From: Cytobacillus sp. IB215665
GTDB lineage: Bacteria > Bacillota > Bacilli > Bacillales > SM2101
Assembly (NCBI RefSeq): GCF_033963835.1
Contig: NZ_JAXBME010000002.1
Coordinates: 417,908 to 481,907, forward strand
Reading direction: 5' to 3'
Length of the DNA stretch: 64,000 nt
Shown here: one piece after another, positions 8,564 to 18,717 of the stretch
Layout: each line of letters begins with the position of its first letter
Numbering within the stretch: position 1 is the first letter of the stretch
Program-made: the position numbers and the translations under genes
The notes under the pieces: model-generated
Told to the model about the DNA's origin: nothing
Seen by the model: the letters and a program-made list of their open reading frames with translations, nothing else
Databases searched by the model: none

Positions 8564-9682
8564 ATGATTCAACAAGATCGTCTAGTTAACGAATTTATTG
8601 AACTAGTGAAGGTAGATTCTGAAACAAAATATGAAACAGAAATAGCAAAAGTATTAAAGGAAAAATTTTTATCCTTAGGTGTAAAAGTAGTTGAAGATGA
8701 TACAACTTCACAAACAGGGCATGGTGCTGGCAATTTAATTTGCACATTAGAAGGTACAAGAAATGGAGTTGACCCAATCTATTTTACGTCACATATGGAT
8801 ACAGTAGTACCAGGAAATGGCATCAAACCTTCGATTAAAGATGGTTACATTGTAACTGATGGCACAACGATTTTAGGTGCAGATGACAAAGCTGGATTAG
8901 CTGCAATGCTAGAAGCAATTCGTGTGTTAAAAGAAAATAATATAGCACATGGAACGATTCAATTTATTATTACTGTTGGTGAAGAGTCTGGTCTAGTCGG
9001 CGCAAAAGTATTAGACCCATCACAAATCATTGCAAAGTATGGTTATGCTATTGATAGCGATGGTAAAGTAGGTAATATTGTGGTAGCTGCACCTACGCAA
9101 GCGAAAATAATAGCAACCATCCATGGAAAAACAGCTCATGCTGGGGTTGCTCCGGAAAAAGGAGTTTCTGCAATAACAATTGCGTCAAAAGCAATTGCAC
9201 AAATGCCGTTAGGCCGTATTGATGAAGAAACAACTGCAAATATTGGACGCTTTGAGGGTGGCTCCCAAACAAATATTGTTTGTGATCGTGTTGATATTTT
9301 AGCTGAGGCACGCTCATTAGTTCAAGAAAAAATGGAAGCACAAGTTGCAAAAATGAAGGATGCTTTTGAATCTGTTGCAGAACAAATGGGTGGAAAAGCT
9401 GATGTAGAAGTCAACATTATGTATCCAGGATTTAAGTTTGGTGATGGCGATCATGTTGTTGAGATCGCAAAAAAAGCTGCAAAAAAAATCAATCGTCCAT
9501 GCGAACTACAAAGAAGTGGTGGGGGCAGTGACGCTAATGTAATTGCTGGGTTTGGAATTCCAACAGTTAACTTAGCAGTTGGTTATGAAGAAATACATAC
9601 AACAAATGAAAAAATACCAATTGAAGAATTAGTAAAATGTGCTGAAATGGTCGTTGCAATTATTGAAGAAGTAGCGAATTAA
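8564..9682 (+). CDS. yqjE: M20 family metallopeptidase (YqjE, peptidase T-like)
   Basis: This 372-aa cytosolic exopeptidase-like protein carries the M20 metal ligands: H77 and D79 in FTSHMDTV, D107 in LGADDKAG, E140/E141 in GEESG, D164 in AIDSDG and H in YEEIHTTNEK near the end. The order catalytic, dimerisation, catalytic lid matches tripeptidase-like enzymes. I chose the ATG at 8564 because GGAGG at 8552-8556 is 7 nt away; the ATG at 8558 would leave only one base. Precise substrate is not known. A terminator follows directly. Confidence 0.88.
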   Translation: MIQQDRLVNEFIELVKVDSETKYETEIAKVLKEKFLSLGVKVVEDDTTSQTGHGAGNLICTLEGTRNGVDPIYFTSHMDTVVPGNGIKPSIKDGYIVTDGTTILGADDKAGLAAMLEAIRVLKENNIAHGTIQFIITVGEESGLVGAKVLDPSQIIAKYGYAIDSDGKVGNIVVAAPTQAKIIATIHGKTAHAGVAPEKGVSAITIASKAIAQMPLGRIDEETTANIGRFEGGSQTNIVCDRVDILAEARSLVQEKMEAQVAKMKDAFESVAEQMGGKADVEVNIMYPGFKFGDGDHVVEIAKKAAKKINRPCELQRSGGGSDANVIAGFGIPTVNLAVGYEEIHTTNEKIPIEELVKCAEMVVAIIEEVAN

Positions 9683-9690
9683 GGTAAGGA

Positions 9691-9734
9691 TCAGGCTCCA
9701 TTTCCTTATCGTGGGAAGTGGGGCCGATTTTTTA
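9691..9734 (+). terminator. Terminator after yqjE
   Basis: GGCTCCATTTCC / GGAAGTGGGGCC pairs fully (two G-U pairs) around an 8-nt loop and is followed by GATTTTTT. Confidence 0.8.
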
Positions 9735-9949
9735 GTTAAGTAATTTCGTAAAATTTGTTGCCATTGTTACCTTGTAACCAACATTAATATAGAAAAAAAG
9801 ATGCTACGGCGCTATATGGATATATGTAATTTATAAAACAACAACGAATACGAAAAGAGCCTTTGATTTGCTAGAAATTGTTTGCATTTCAAAAGAATGT
9901 ACTTAGCAAATAGTTTTTGTAGTCGTTGCCGTTTGAAGGGGGAATTTAG

Positions 9950-10414
9950 ATGGAAAGCAATAAAGTGGTCGTTTTTAATATAAATAAGGAAGAATACGGA
10001 TTTCCAATTAACCAAGTCGTTTCGATAGAAAAAATGGCGTCTGTTACGATCATCCCTCAAATGCCTCCATATGTGATAGGTGTCTTAAAAATTCGCGATG
10101 AGCTTGTACCGATTATTGATACGAGAACTATTTTATTTAACAACTCTTTTGAAACTATGGATAACATTAAATTAATAGTTACAAAAGCTAAAGATATTAC
10201 TGTCGGGTTTGTAGTTGATGAAGCAAAGGAAATTATTGATATTTCAAGTGATTATATAAAAGAAGTTCAACTTGTACAGTTTAAAAAGACGTCTTATTTC
10301 ACAGGTGTAGCAAATTTACAAAATCGCTTAGTAACTTTAATTGATCCTGCTATGCTATTTGATAGTTTGGAAGGGAAAGAAGACATTAAAGGACATATGC
10401 TCAGTCACCAATAA
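9950..10414 (+). CDS. cheW: Orphan CheW-like chemotaxis coupling protein
   Basis: The whole 154-aa protein is a single CheW domain: VVFNINKEEYGFPINQVVSI at the start, PPYVIGVLKIRDELVPIIDT in the middle and VGFVVDEAKEII before a final beta-rich half. CheW links methyl-accepting receptors to the CheA kinase. It stands alone between yqjE and dinB, away from any che or fla operon. GAAGGGGGAA precedes the ATG. It could be a second coupling protein for a specific receptor or a CheV-like relic without a receiver domain; I cannot tell which. Confidence 0.85.
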   Translation: MESNKVVVFNINKEEYGFPINQVVSIEKMASVTIIPQMPPYVIGVLKIRDELVPIIDTRTILFNNSFETMDNIKLIVTKAKDITVGFVVDEAKEIIDISSDYIKEVQLVQFKKTSYFTGVANLQNRLVTLIDPAMLFDSLEGKEDIKGHMLSHQ

Positions 10415-10455
10415 TAGGTGACTGTCTTATCACATTAATTTTGGAAGTGTTTTTT

Positions 10456-11706
10456 ATGAAACATTTATATCCGAAAAATGGTCAAGTAATTTTACATGTA
10501 GACATGAATAGTTTTTATGCATCTGTTGAAGTATCATATGAACCATCGCTTAAAGGAAAGCCTATTGCGATCGCTGGAAATGTAGAAGAACGAAGAGGAA
10601 TTATTATAACTTGTAGCTACGAAGCACGTGCTCTAGGAGTTAAGACTACAATGCCCGTATGGGAAGCGAAAAAGCTATGTCCAACACTATCGATAATTAA
10701 GCCAAATTTCGAAAGATATAGGAAAGCTTCATTGCAAATGTTTGACGTGCTTAGAACAATTACTCCACTCGTCGAGCCGGTGTCCATTGATGAAGGATAC
10801 GTAGATATTACTAATTGCTATGAGCTCGGTTCACCTCTTCAAATCGCCACAGAGATACAAAAAAAACTTCTTCACAATCTGCAATTACCTTGTAGTATTG
10901 GTATAGCACCTAATAAATTTTTAGCTAAAATGGCATCAAATATGAGAAAACCGCTTGGTATCACGATTTTGAGAAAAAGAGATGTAGCAACAAAGCTGTG
11001 GCCGTTACAGGTTGATGCTATGCACGGGGTTGGTAAAAGAACAGCAGAAAAGTTAAAGACAATCAATATTCAAACGATCGAGCATTTAGCGAAAGGAAAC
11101 GATGTTCAGTTAAGAAACCTTCTTGGAATTAACGGTATAAAGTTGAAGGAAAGAGCAAATGGGCAAGATGGGAGGCAAGTTGACCCAGAGGCGATTTATG
11201 ATCGTAAAAGTATAGGTAATTCAACAACTTTACCACACGATACAATTGATGAACGTAAAATAGAGAAAGTATTGCAGAAATTAGCCCTATCGGTAGGACA
11301 ACGTTTGAGGCGTAAACATTTAGTTTGTCAAACAGTTCAACTAACGATCCGCTACGCTAATCGCAAAACAATTACTCGCAGTCAAAAGCTTTCAAACCCA
11401 ATGTCTAATGATGAGATGCTTTTTTCGACAGGGCTACAACTATTAAAAAGCCATTGGGATGAGCAACCGATTCGTTTGCTCGGTATTACAGCTCAAAACT
11501 TACTTGAAAAAGAAAGTGCATCAAAACAACTTGATATTTTTTCATTCGAAGATGATGCTAGAGAAGAACCATTAGCTAATACGATAACACAAATAAATGA
11601 AAAGTTCGGCAAAGATACGATAAAAAGAGGTGTGAAAGTTAACAAATCAAATGATTATGGAGATAATGAATCAGGCACAAGTTTTGAAAAAGACTTTTTC
11701 CTGTAG
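10456..11706 (+). CDS. dinB: DNA polymerase IV (Y-family)
   Basis: The 416-aa protein is a complete Y-family polymerase: catalytic D16 in LHVDMNSFYASVE and D112/E113 in VSIDEGYVD, a thumb HhH region (DAMHGVGKRTAEKL), a little-finger domain, and a C-terminal beta-clamp motif QLDIF followed by an acidic tail. It performs error-prone bypass of DNA lesions. The ATG at 10456 has GGAAGTG 6 nt before it; the TTG 15 nt upstream has no site. I see no LexA box upstream, unlike uvrX in this window. It corresponds to yqjH. Confidence 0.92.
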   Translation: MKHLYPKNGQVILHVDMNSFYASVEVSYEPSLKGKPIAIAGNVEERRGIIITCSYEARALGVKTTMPVWEAKKLCPTLSIIKPNFERYRKASLQMFDVLRTITPLVEPVSIDEGYVDITNCYELGSPLQIATEIQKKLLHNLQLPCSIGIAPNKFLAKMASNMRKPLGITILRKRDVATKLWPLQVDAMHGVGKRTAEKLKTINIQTIEHLAKGNDVQLRNLLGINGIKLKERANGQDGRQVDPEAIYDRKSIGNSTTLPHDTIDERKIEKVLQKLALSVGQRLRRKHLVCQTVQLTIRYANRKTITRSQKLSNPMSNDEMLFSTGLQLLKSHWDEQPIRLLGITAQNLLEKESASKQLDIFSFEDDAREEPLANTITQINEKFGKDTIKRGVKVNKSNDYGDNESGTSFEKDFFL

Positions 11707-11798
11707 TACCTTAGTGTGTGGAACTTGATTATAGTAGTATATTTGTGGTATTTTCAAGGTTGAATATAGAATTTGTTGATAGAAAGGAAGTACTTATC

Positions 11799-13211
11799 AT
11801 GACAAAACAGCAAATTGGTGTGATCGGCTTAGCGGTCATGGGGAAAAATTTAGCATTTAATATTGAAAGTAGAGGGTACTCTATATCTGTATATAATCGT
11901 TCACGTGGAAAAACGGATGAAATGCTTAGTGAAGCACAAGGAAAAAATGTAAAACCTACTTATAGCATTGAAGAATTTGTGGAATCACTTGAAGTACCAC
12001 GGAAAATCATGTTGATGGTTAAGGCAGGGAAACCGACGGATGCAACGATTGAACAATTACTTCCTCACTTATCAAAAGGGGATATTTTAATAGACGGTGG
12101 AAATACTTATTTTGGCGATACACAAAGAAGAAACCAACTGTTAGCTGAGAAAGGCATTCACTTTATTGGTACAGGGGTTTCAGGTGGAGAGGAAGGTGCT
12201 TTAAAAGGCCCAGCTATTATGCCAGGTGGCCAAAAGGAAGCATACGAACTTGTACGACCAATTTTTGAAGCTATTTCCGCAAAAGTTGATGGTGAGCCTT
12301 GTTGTACATATATTGGCCCAGATGGAGCTGGACATTATGTAAAAATGGTGCATAATGGAATTGAATATGGCGATATGCAACTTATTAGTGAAGCTTATTT
12401 TCTATTGAAAAACGTCTTAGGACTCAACGCTTTAGAACTTCATGAAATATTTAAAGAGTGGAATACTGGTGAACTTGATAGTTATCTCATTGAAATCACA
12501 GCAGATATATTCAAAAAAGTTGATGAGGAAACAGGGAAACCTCTAGTTGATGTTATCTTAGATACAGCTGGTCAAAAAGGCACAGGAAAGTGGACAAGCC
12601 AAAGTGCTCTTGACCTTGGTGTACCATTACCTATTATTACAGAATCTGTTTTTGCTCGCTTCATATCTGCTATGAAGGAAGAACGGGTTAAAGCAAGCTC
12701 CATGTTAAGTGGTCCACAATCACCTGCTTTTGACGGAGATAGACAAGAGTTTATTGAAGCCGTAAGAAAAGCATTGTATATGAGTAAAATATGTTCCTAT
12801 GCTCAAGGCTGGGCTCAGTATAAAGCTGCTTCTGAAGAATATGATTGGAATCTACAATACGGAGATATTGCGATGATTTTTAGAGGCGGATGTATTATTC
12901 GAGCAAGATTCCTACAAAAAATTAAGGATGCATATGATAGAGATGCTCATTTACCAAACCTTTTGCTTGATCCATATTTTAAAGAGATCGTTGAAAGCTA
13001 TCAATCATCACTACGTGAGATTATTGCTAGTGCGGTGAAGTTAGGTATTCCTGTACCTGCATTTTCTAGTGCTCTCGCTTATTACGATAGTTATCGTACT
13101 GAAACTTTACCTGCAAACCTACTTCAAGCACAGCGTGACTATTTTGGAGCGCATACGTATCAAAGAATTGATAAAGAAGGCATTTTCCATACAGAATGGT
13201 TAGAAAAATAA
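11799..13211 (+). CDS. gndA: 6-phosphogluconate dehydrogenase, decarboxylating
   Basis: At 470 aa this is the standard length for the NADP-dependent enzyme that converts 6-phosphogluconate to ribulose 5-phosphate and CO2. The Rossmann motif [41 protein letters not shown] and the catalytic stretch [14 protein letters not shown] are all intact, as is [14 protein letters not shown] in the helical domain. The start at 11799 follows AAAGGAAG with good spacing and restores the normal N-terminus; a longer frame to 11718 adds 27 unrelated residues. It precedes rpiA and zwf in the same region. Confidence 0.95.
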   Translation: MTKQQIGVIGLAVMGKNLAFNIESRGYSISVYNRSRGKTDEMLSEAQGKNVKPTYSIEEFVESLEVPRKIMLMVKAGKPTDATIEQLLPHLSKGDILIDGGNTYFGDTQRRNQLLAEKGIHFIGTGVSGGEEGALKGPAIMPGGQKEAYELVRPIFEAISAKVDGEPCCTYIGPDGAGHYVKMVHNGIEYGDMQLISEAYFLLKNVLGLNALELHEIFKEWNTGELDSYLIEITADIFKKVDEETGKPLVDVILDTAGQKGTGKWTSQSALDLGVPLPIITESVFARFISAMKEERVKASSMLSGPQSPAFDGDRQEFIEAVRKALYMSKICSYAQGWAQYKAASEEYDWNLQYGDIAMIFRGGCIIRARFLQKIKDAYDRDAHLPNLLLDPYFKEIVESYQSSLREIIASAVKLGIPVPAFSSALAYYDSYRTETLPANLLQAQRDYFGAHTYQRIDKEGIFHTEWLEK

Positions 13212-13219
13212 AAGTAATG

Positions 13220-13250
13220 AAGAAAGCTCCTTAAGGTGGGGCTTTCTTTT
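13220..13250 (+). terminator. Terminator after gndA
   Basis: AAGAAAGCTCC / GGGGCTTTCTT forms a stem with a 7-nt loop followed by TTTTG. Confidence 0.75.
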
Positions 13251-13298
13251 GTATATTTGAAGATTAAATTATTTATTAGTCAATAGGAGGGGAAAATT

Positions 13299-14084
13299 TT
13301 GCTAAAGAAGCAGTTTATTTCGGAAAATTTAACACTATCATATGAAGATGTTGGACAAGGGGAACCAATTGTCTTACTGCATGGATTTTGTGGGAGTCAT
13401 GCATATTGGGAAAGGATTATGCCAGAATTAGCGAAACAATATCGAGTAATTGCTCCTGATTTACGCGGGCACGGAGGTTCAACTTATCAAACCGACGAAT
13501 ATACCATTGAAGATATGGCTGAAGATATTAAACTTCTGTTAGAAGCGCTGAATATTAATAAAGTTTCAATGTTTGGACATTCCCTAGGTGGGTACATTAC
13601 ACTCGCTTTTGTAGAACGTTATAGTAGCATGCTAAATAGTTTTTCACTCGTTCATTCGACTGCTTTTGCTGATTCAGATGAGGCGATAGCCGGTAGGGAA
13701 GCGAATATTAAAAAAGTTGAAAAAGACGGTGTAAGGCCACTAATTAATGGTTTAGTCCCTAAGCTTTTTTCGGAAAATAACGTAATGAAAATGATGGAAG
13801 AGGAGGCTTACATAAAGGAAATTGGGTATAAAACATCAAAAGAGGGAACTATTGGTGCGTTAAAGGCAATGAAAAACCGCCCAAATCGCAGCGATATACT
13901 AGAGCATACTTCTTTACCTGTGTTATTAGTCGCAGGAGAACAGGATCTAATCATACCAACAGCTAAGGTGTTTTCCACTTCAAAAGATAATGTAACTCAA
14001 TCTCTAATTAAACACGTTGGTCATATGAGCATGTTTGAGGATAGTGAACAGTTATTATCAGATATAAAAAGTTTTTTATCGTGA
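13299..14084 (+). CDS. yqjL: Alpha/beta hydrolase (YqjL-like)
   Basis: The 261-aa protein has the alpha/beta hydrolase fold: oxyanion HGFCGSH near residue 29, nucleophile elbow GHSLGG with S95, acid D in GEQDLIIP and base H in KHVGHMSMFED. It would hydrolyse an ester, amide or C-C bond of a small molecule. B. subtilis YqjL, in the same neighbourhood, has been linked to paraquat resistance. The TTG start is 6 nt after AGGAGGGG. The substrate is unknown. Confidence 0.8.
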   Translation: MLKKQFISENLTLSYEDVGQGEPIVLLHGFCGSHAYWERIMPELAKQYRVIAPDLRGHGGSTYQTDEYTIEDMAEDIKLLLEALNINKVSMFGHSLGGYITLAFVERYSSMLNSFSLVHSTAFADSDEAIAGREANIKKVEKDGVRPLINGLVPKLFSENNVMKMMEEEAYIKEIGYKTSKEGTIGALKAMKNRPNRSDILEHTSLPVLLVAGEQDLIIPTAKVFSTSKDNVTQSLIKHVGHMSMFEDSEQLLSDIKSFLS

Positions 14085-14098
14085 GAACCGATAAAAAA
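14072..14098 (+). terminator. Hairpin overlapping the yqjL stop codon
   Basis: TTTTTTATCG / CGATAAAAAA is a perfect 10-bp stem with a 7-nt loop that includes the TGA stop. The stem is AT-rich and has no T-run after it, so termination is only possible. Confidence 0.4.
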
Positions 14099-14154
14099 TA
14101 ATTTCGCTGTTACTGAAAATCATTGATAAATATAAGAGCGGGGAGGATGATTTT

Positions 14155-15486
14155 TTGAATTACGTTATTATAGGCGGTGATGCAGCTGGTATGAGTGCTG
14201 CTATGCAAATTATTAGAAATGACAGCGATGCCAAGGTCACAACATTAGAAAAAGGTGGAATTTATTCTTATGGACAATGCGGTTTACCATATACGATAAG
14301 TAGAGTAATTCCATCTACTGAGAAACTTATAGCTAGGTCTGTGGAGACTTTTCGAGACAAGTACGGAATTAATGCTCAAATATACCACGAAGTTCAAAAT
14401 GTTATTCCTGAAGAAAAAGTAGTTCAAGGTATTAACAGCCATACCGGAGAAACGTTTGCTTATGAGTATGATAAATTATTAATTGCTAGCGGTGCATCAC
14501 CTGTCGTTCCAAAATGGAAGGGTGTTGACCTTAAGCGTGTGTTTACACTGAAAACAATCCCAGATGCTAATAGCATACTTGAAGAACTGGATGATAATAT
14601 AAACAATGTGACTGTAATTGGTGGTGGTTACATTGGCTTAGAGATGGCAGAGAACTTCAAAATGCTTGGAAAAAATGTTCGCATGATTCAACGTGGTAGT
14701 CAATTGGGAAGCATTTTTGATGAAGATATGGCTGAACTCATTCATGAAGAAGCAATAAAGCATGGAATAGAGTTAAATACAAATGAGAATGTCCTTTCTT
14801 TGAATGGGGATAAATTTGTTGAATCAGTGCAAACTGATCGTGGTGAATATGACACAGATCTCGTTTTAATAGCTATCGGTGCAAGACCTAATACGACATT
14901 TGTGAAAGACACGGGGCTTGCTTTTGGCGTAAAGGGTGCAATTCAAATAAATCGTTATATGCAAACAAATATAGAGGATGTGTATGCGGCAGGAGATTGT
15001 GCAGTACAATATCATATGGTAAAAGGACAAGATGACTATATTCCTCTTGGAACGACAGCAAACAAGCAGGGAAGGCTTGCTGGTTTAAATATGGTAGGAA
15101 AGTCAAGAACTTTTGCAGGAGTTACGGGGTCATCCATTATTAAATTTATGGATCTATCGTTAGGGAGAACAGGACTTTCTGAGAAAGAAGCTCATGCTCT
15201 AAAAATTCCCTATGAAACAGTAAAAATAACTACGAAGCATATTGCAGGGTATTATCCAGGAGCTGATCCAATCCATATAAAGCTAGTTTATAGAAGTGAT
15301 AACCATCTTTTACTTGGTGGACAATTGATCGGTAAAGCAGGGGTCGATAAGCGTGTGGACGTATTAGCAACAGGGCTGTATAATCGCATGTCAGTAAACG
15401 AACTAGAAGATCTTGATCTATGTTATGCTCCGCCATTTAACGGTGCGTGGGATCCGATTCAACAGGCTGCTAGAAGGGTACGGTAA
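14155..15486 (+). CDS. cdr: CoA-disulfide reductase / single-Cys pyridine nucleotide-disulfide oxidoreductase
   Basis: The 443-aa flavoprotein has an N-terminal FAD-binding [10 protein letters not shown] motif, a single redox cysteine C42 in SYGQCGLPY, a central NAD(P)H-binding [15 protein letters not shown], the second FAD motif VYAAGDCA and a C-terminal dimerisation domain. The single cysteine, instead of a CxxxxC pair, marks the CoA-disulfide reductase/NADH oxidase (Nox) group. It likely reduces CoA disulfides or related persulfides in the cytosol. TTG start behind GGGGAGGA. NADH oxidase or NADH-dependent persulfide reductase remain possible. Confidence 0.82.
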   Translation: MNYVIIGGDAAGMSAAMQIIRNDSDAKVTTLEKGGIYSYGQCGLPYTISRVIPSTEKLIARSVETFRDKYGINAQIYHEVQNVIPEEKVVQGINSHTGETFAYEYDKLLIASGASPVVPKWKGVDLKRVFTLKTIPDANSILEELDDNINNVTVIGGGYIGLEMAENFKMLGKNVRMIQRGSQLGSIFDEDMAELIHEEAIKHGIELNTNENVLSLNGDKFVESVQTDRGEYDTDLVLIAIGARPNTTFVKDTGLAFGVKGAIQINRYMQTNIEDVYAAGDCAVQYHMVKGQDDYIPLGTTANKQGRLAGLNMVGKSRTFAGVTGSSIIKFMDLSLGRTGLSEKEAHALKIPYETVKITTKHIAGYYPGADPIHIKLVYRSDNHLLLGGQLIGKAGVDKRVDVLATGLYNRMSVNELEDLDLCYAPPFNGAWDPIQQAARRVR

Positions 15487-15679
15487 ACACTAGAATCATA
15501 GTTGTAGCATTGATTGATATTTTTTGTACTGACAAATCATTATGTATATAACTCAAGTTCGAGCATCTATTTCTTCGTTAACGACTATGAAATTGTATAA
15601 AAGTTGCTTAGCAGTTCAAATATATTAACTAAAACAACAAAGTTTCCAAAAAAACTTGATATAAAATAAGGAGGCTTAT

Positions 15680-16351
15680 GTGGATACAAAAAGAATTGCA
15701 GGAGAAAAAGCAGTAGAATATATTACAGATGGAATGACAGTAGGACTTGGAACGGGCTCAACAGTATATTGGACAATTAAAAAGCTCGGTGAGTTAGTAA
15801 AAGCAGGGCTTTCGATAACGACTATACCTACCTCAAATCATACAGAGATATTAGCAAGAAAGTTAAATATACCATTGAGTAATTTTGATGAAATAAAAGA
15901 ACTTGATATAACAATAGATGGTGCTGATGAAATTGATGCTGAGTATAATCTTATAAAAGGTGGAGGTGGTGCATTGTTGAGAGAGAAGTTAGTTGCTCTT
16001 TCTTCAAAACAGTTAGTCATAGTTGCTGATGAAACCAAAATCGTGGAAACCTTAGGAAAGTTTCCACTACCAATTGAAGTTGTACCATTTGCTTGGCAAA
16101 GAACTGCTAAGGAAATTACTCAGCAATTGAATGTATTGCCTCAACTACGAACTGTTCAGAATGAGCCATATATTACTGACAATGGAAATTACATACTTGA
16201 TTGTAATGTAAGTGAAATTCATGCTCCAGCAGTGTTACAGCAAAGCTTGAAACAAGTTTCAGGAGTCATTGATACAGGTTTGTTTCCGAATATGGCCAAC
16301 GTAGTTATCATTGGGTCAAGTGATGGTGTGCAAGTTATTGAAAAGGTATAG
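15680..16351 (+). CDS. rpiA: Ribose-5-phosphate isomerase A
   Basis: The 223-aa protein matches RpiA: GLGTGSTVYWTIKKLG at the phosphate loop, IDGADEIDAEYNLIKGGGGA with the catalytic Asp pair, REKLVALSSK and VIVADETKIV. It interconverts ribose 5-phosphate and ribulose 5-phosphate. The GTG start follows AAGGAGG. Its place between gndA and zwf groups three pentose phosphate enzymes in one interval. B. subtilis uses the unrelated RpiB, so this type A enzyme is an addition relative to that genome. Confidence 0.92.
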   Translation: MDTKRIAGEKAVEYITDGMTVGLGTGSTVYWTIKKLGELVKAGLSITTIPTSNHTEILARKLNIPLSNFDEIKELDITIDGADEIDAEYNLIKGGGGALLREKLVALSSKQLVIVADETKIVETLGKFPLPIEVVPFAWQRTAKEITQQLNVLPQLRTVQNEPYITDNGNYILDCNVSEIHAPAVLQQSLKQVSGVIDTGLFPNMANVVIIGSSDGVQVIEKV

Positions 16352-16483
16352 GTTGTTTCTTTGTAGATATTTGTCTACACTAAATCGCTCGCTAAGGTTT
16401 AATACAGAAAAATGCTACAAACATTAGCGATATAAGCTTTCATCAATAACAATCGATGTGTTAACAGTTGAAATAAAAAAATA

Positions 16484-16523
16484 AAATGTGTACACCTTTT
16501 TACATATGGATGTACACATTTTT
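16484..16523. terminator. Terminator between rpiA and the cyclase gene
   Basis: AAATGTGTACA / TGTACACATTT pairs over 11 bp with T-run on the right and A-run on the left; it lies between two convergent genes and suits both. Confidence 0.75.
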
Positions 16524-16556
16524 ATATTGAAAAACTATTTATGAGAGCTCTTTATT

Positions 16557-17171
16557 TTACATACCTTCAAACAATAAAACACGCGCTGGAGCAGCATCAC
16601 AGCCCTGCAGCTTTATTGGAGCAGCAACCATAAAGTATTCACCAGCAGCTACCTCTTTTAAACGAAGACCTTCGATAATAATAACATCATTCGTAAATAA
16701 TGTTTTATGTGTTGGATGTCCTGGCTGGCTTCTTTCGATGCCTAATGCATCAACACCAACACCCTTTATTCCTTTTTCAGCAAGATAAGTTGCAGCTTCT
16801 TCATTTACAAAAATAAATTCAAAATTAAACTCTTCATCATACGAATTTTTCGTTTTGAATATAACAAAATCATTTTCCTGAATGTCGAATTTTTCAATGT
16901 CTTTTTTTGTAATCTGGTCTTCAACCTCTGTTAGGTCAAATACTTTACATTGGCCTACTAAGTCTTCAATTGATATCGTTTCAATCGTTTCGCCATCATT
17001 AATCATATGTAGAGGCGCATCAACATGCGTGCCACTGTGCACATCCATATCAATTCGAGATTCGGTTATATAATCATTAGTTACAGTTGTTAAACTCGGT
17101 TGTTTTGCAGGTGTATTTTTGTACACAGGCATTCCTGTATAAACTTGTGCAGTCACATCATACATCTTCAT
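16557..17171 (-). CDS. Cyclase-family metal-dependent hydrolase (kynurenine formamidase-like)
   Basis: The 204-aa protein shows the cyclase-family metal motif HSGTHVDAPLHM and the downstream pattern GVDALGIERSQP, the fold of bacterial kynurenine formamidase (KynB) and of isatin hydrolases. Members hydrolyse amides or lactams of aromatic compounds. No tryptophan-degradation genes are nearby, so the substrate is open. The start ATG has AAAGGA rather far upstream (13 nt), and the ATG two codons later is further still; the start is therefore uncertain by a few codons. Confidence 0.78.
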   Translation of the reverse strand: MKMYDVTAQVYTGMPVYKNTPAKQPSLTTVTNDYITESRIDMDVHSGTHVDAPLHMINDGETIETISIEDLVGQCKVFDLTEVEDQITKKDIEKFDIQENDFVIFKTKNSYDEEFNFEFIFVNEEAATYLAEKGIKGVGVDALGIERSQPGHPTHKTLFTNDVIIIEGLRLKEVAAGEYFMVAAPIKLQGCDAAPARVLLFEGM

Positions 17172-17238
17172 TATTATTATTCAATTCCTTTCATGGGGTA
17201 TGTCCCCCGCTAAATTAATATGTATATCTGGTGGAGGG

Positions 17239-18717
17239 TTAAATCCCCCACCAAGCGAAGCCATCTTTTGCAAGGAGTTGATCTGCTAATTTTGGTCCTG
17301 TTGTGCCAGCTTCATAATTAGGAAAATCCTGTGCTTTCTCTTTTTCCCAAACAGATGATATTGTATCAACAAATTTCCAAGAAAGAGCAACTTCATCCCA
17401 ATGTGTAAAGTTCGTAGCATCACCCCTCATACAATCAAAGATGAGTTTTTCATATGCTTCAGGCGTATTTATGCCGTCCACACAATTATTGCAATAATCT
17501 AGCTGTATAGGTGTTGTTTTCATCGTCTGTCCACTTCTTTTTGCATTCAAATGCAATGTAATTCCTTCATCAGGTTGAATGTGTATGACGAGTAAGTTAG
17601 GGTGCATCGTTTCCCCTTTTTTATAATAGAGGTTCATCGGTACATCATTAAATTGAACTACAACTTTCGTTGATTTTGTAGGCATTCTTTTACCTGTTCT
17701 TATGTAAAAAGGTACCCCTGCCCAGCGGAAATTATCGATAAGTAGTTTTCCAGCTACATACGTTTCAGTATTAGACTCTGCATCAACTAAATTTTCTTCA
17801 CGGTATGCGCTCACGTTCTTATCGTTAACGATTCCTTTGCCGTATTGACCACGAACAAAATAATCATTAACTTCTTGTTCTTCTATTGGACGAAGTGCAC
17901 CTAATACTTTTACTTTCTCATTTCGAATTTCTTTTGTTGCAAGCTTACTTGGTGGTTCCATTGCTAGGAGAGATACGATTTGTAGCATATGGTTTTGCAG
18001 CATATCCCGCAATGCTCCGGATTTTTCATAGTATCGTCCACGATCTTCGACACCAAGTGATTCACTAGACGTAATTTGGATATTTGATATATATCTATTA
18101 TTCCAGAGCGGTTCAAATAAAGCATTCGCAAAGCGAATAACTTCGATATTTTGAACCATTTCTTTACCCAAGTAATGATCGATACGATATATTTGATCTT
18201 CAGAGAAGGATTCTCTAATTTGTTCATTTAATTTTTGTGCTGATGGTAGGTCATGCCCGAAAGGTTTTTCAATGACTAGCCTTGACCACCCTTGAGTGTT
18301 TGTTAATCCTTCTGATTTTAAGAAAGAGGCAATTGTACCGAAAAACTCCGGAGCCATTGCTAAATAAAACATTCGGTTGCCCACGGTGTTATATTTTGTA
18401 TCAAGTGTGTCTACTAACTCCTTTAATTGCTCGTATGAAGAACTATTCGTTACGTCAAAAGGGTGATAGTAAAAATGCGACGTAAAATCATCATTATCAA
18501 GCTCTTGGATATTGGAATCTTCAATCGAAGTTTTTACATCGTTACGGAACTCTTCGTTTGATAAAGGTCGCCTTGCAACCCCCACAACTGCAAAGTCATT
18601 AGACATCTTTTTTTCCTTAAATAGGTTATAAATGGAGGGATATAATTTTCGCTTTGCTAAGTCACCTGTTGCTCCAAAAATAATAATAATTGCTTTTGGT
18701 TTTTCTACATTGCTCAC
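17239..18717 (-). CDS. zwf: Glucose-6-phosphate 1-dehydrogenase
   Basis: The protein of about 492 aa has the NADP-binding FGATGDLAKRKLYPSIYN near the N-terminus and the catalytic RIDHYLGKE motif, plus EKPFGHDLPSA. It oxidises glucose 6-phosphate to 6-phosphogluconolactone, the entry step of the pentose phosphate pathway. I prefer the GTG at 18717, which is 8 nt from GAGAGG; the TTG two codons upstream (18723) would leave only 2 nt. It is on the opposite strand to gndA and rpiA and separated from them by the cyclase gene. Confidence 0.93.
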   Translation of the reverse strand: MSNVEKPKAIIIIFGATGDLAKRKLYPSIYNLFKEKKMSNDFAVVGVARRPLSNEEFRNDVKTSIEDSNIQELDNDDFTSHFYYHPFDVTNSSSYEQLKELVDTLDTKYNTVGNRMFYLAMAPEFFGTIASFLKSEGLTNTQGWSRLVIEKPFGHDLPSAQKLNEQIRESFSEDQIYRIDHYLGKEMVQNIEVIRFANALFEPLWNNRYISNIQITSSESLGVEDRGRYYEKSGALRDMLQNHMLQIVSLLAMEPPSKLATKEIRNEKVKVLGALRPIEEQEVNDYFVRGQYGKGIVNDKNVSAYREENLVDAESNTETYVAGKLLIDNFRWAGVPFYIRTGKRMPTKSTKVVVQFNDVPMNLYYKKGETMHPNLLVIHIQPDEGITLHLNAKRSGQTMKTTPIQLDYCNNCVDGINTPEAYEKLIFDCMRGDATNFTHWDEVALSWKFVDTISSVWEKEKAQDFPNYEAGTTGPKLADQLLAKDGFAWWGI

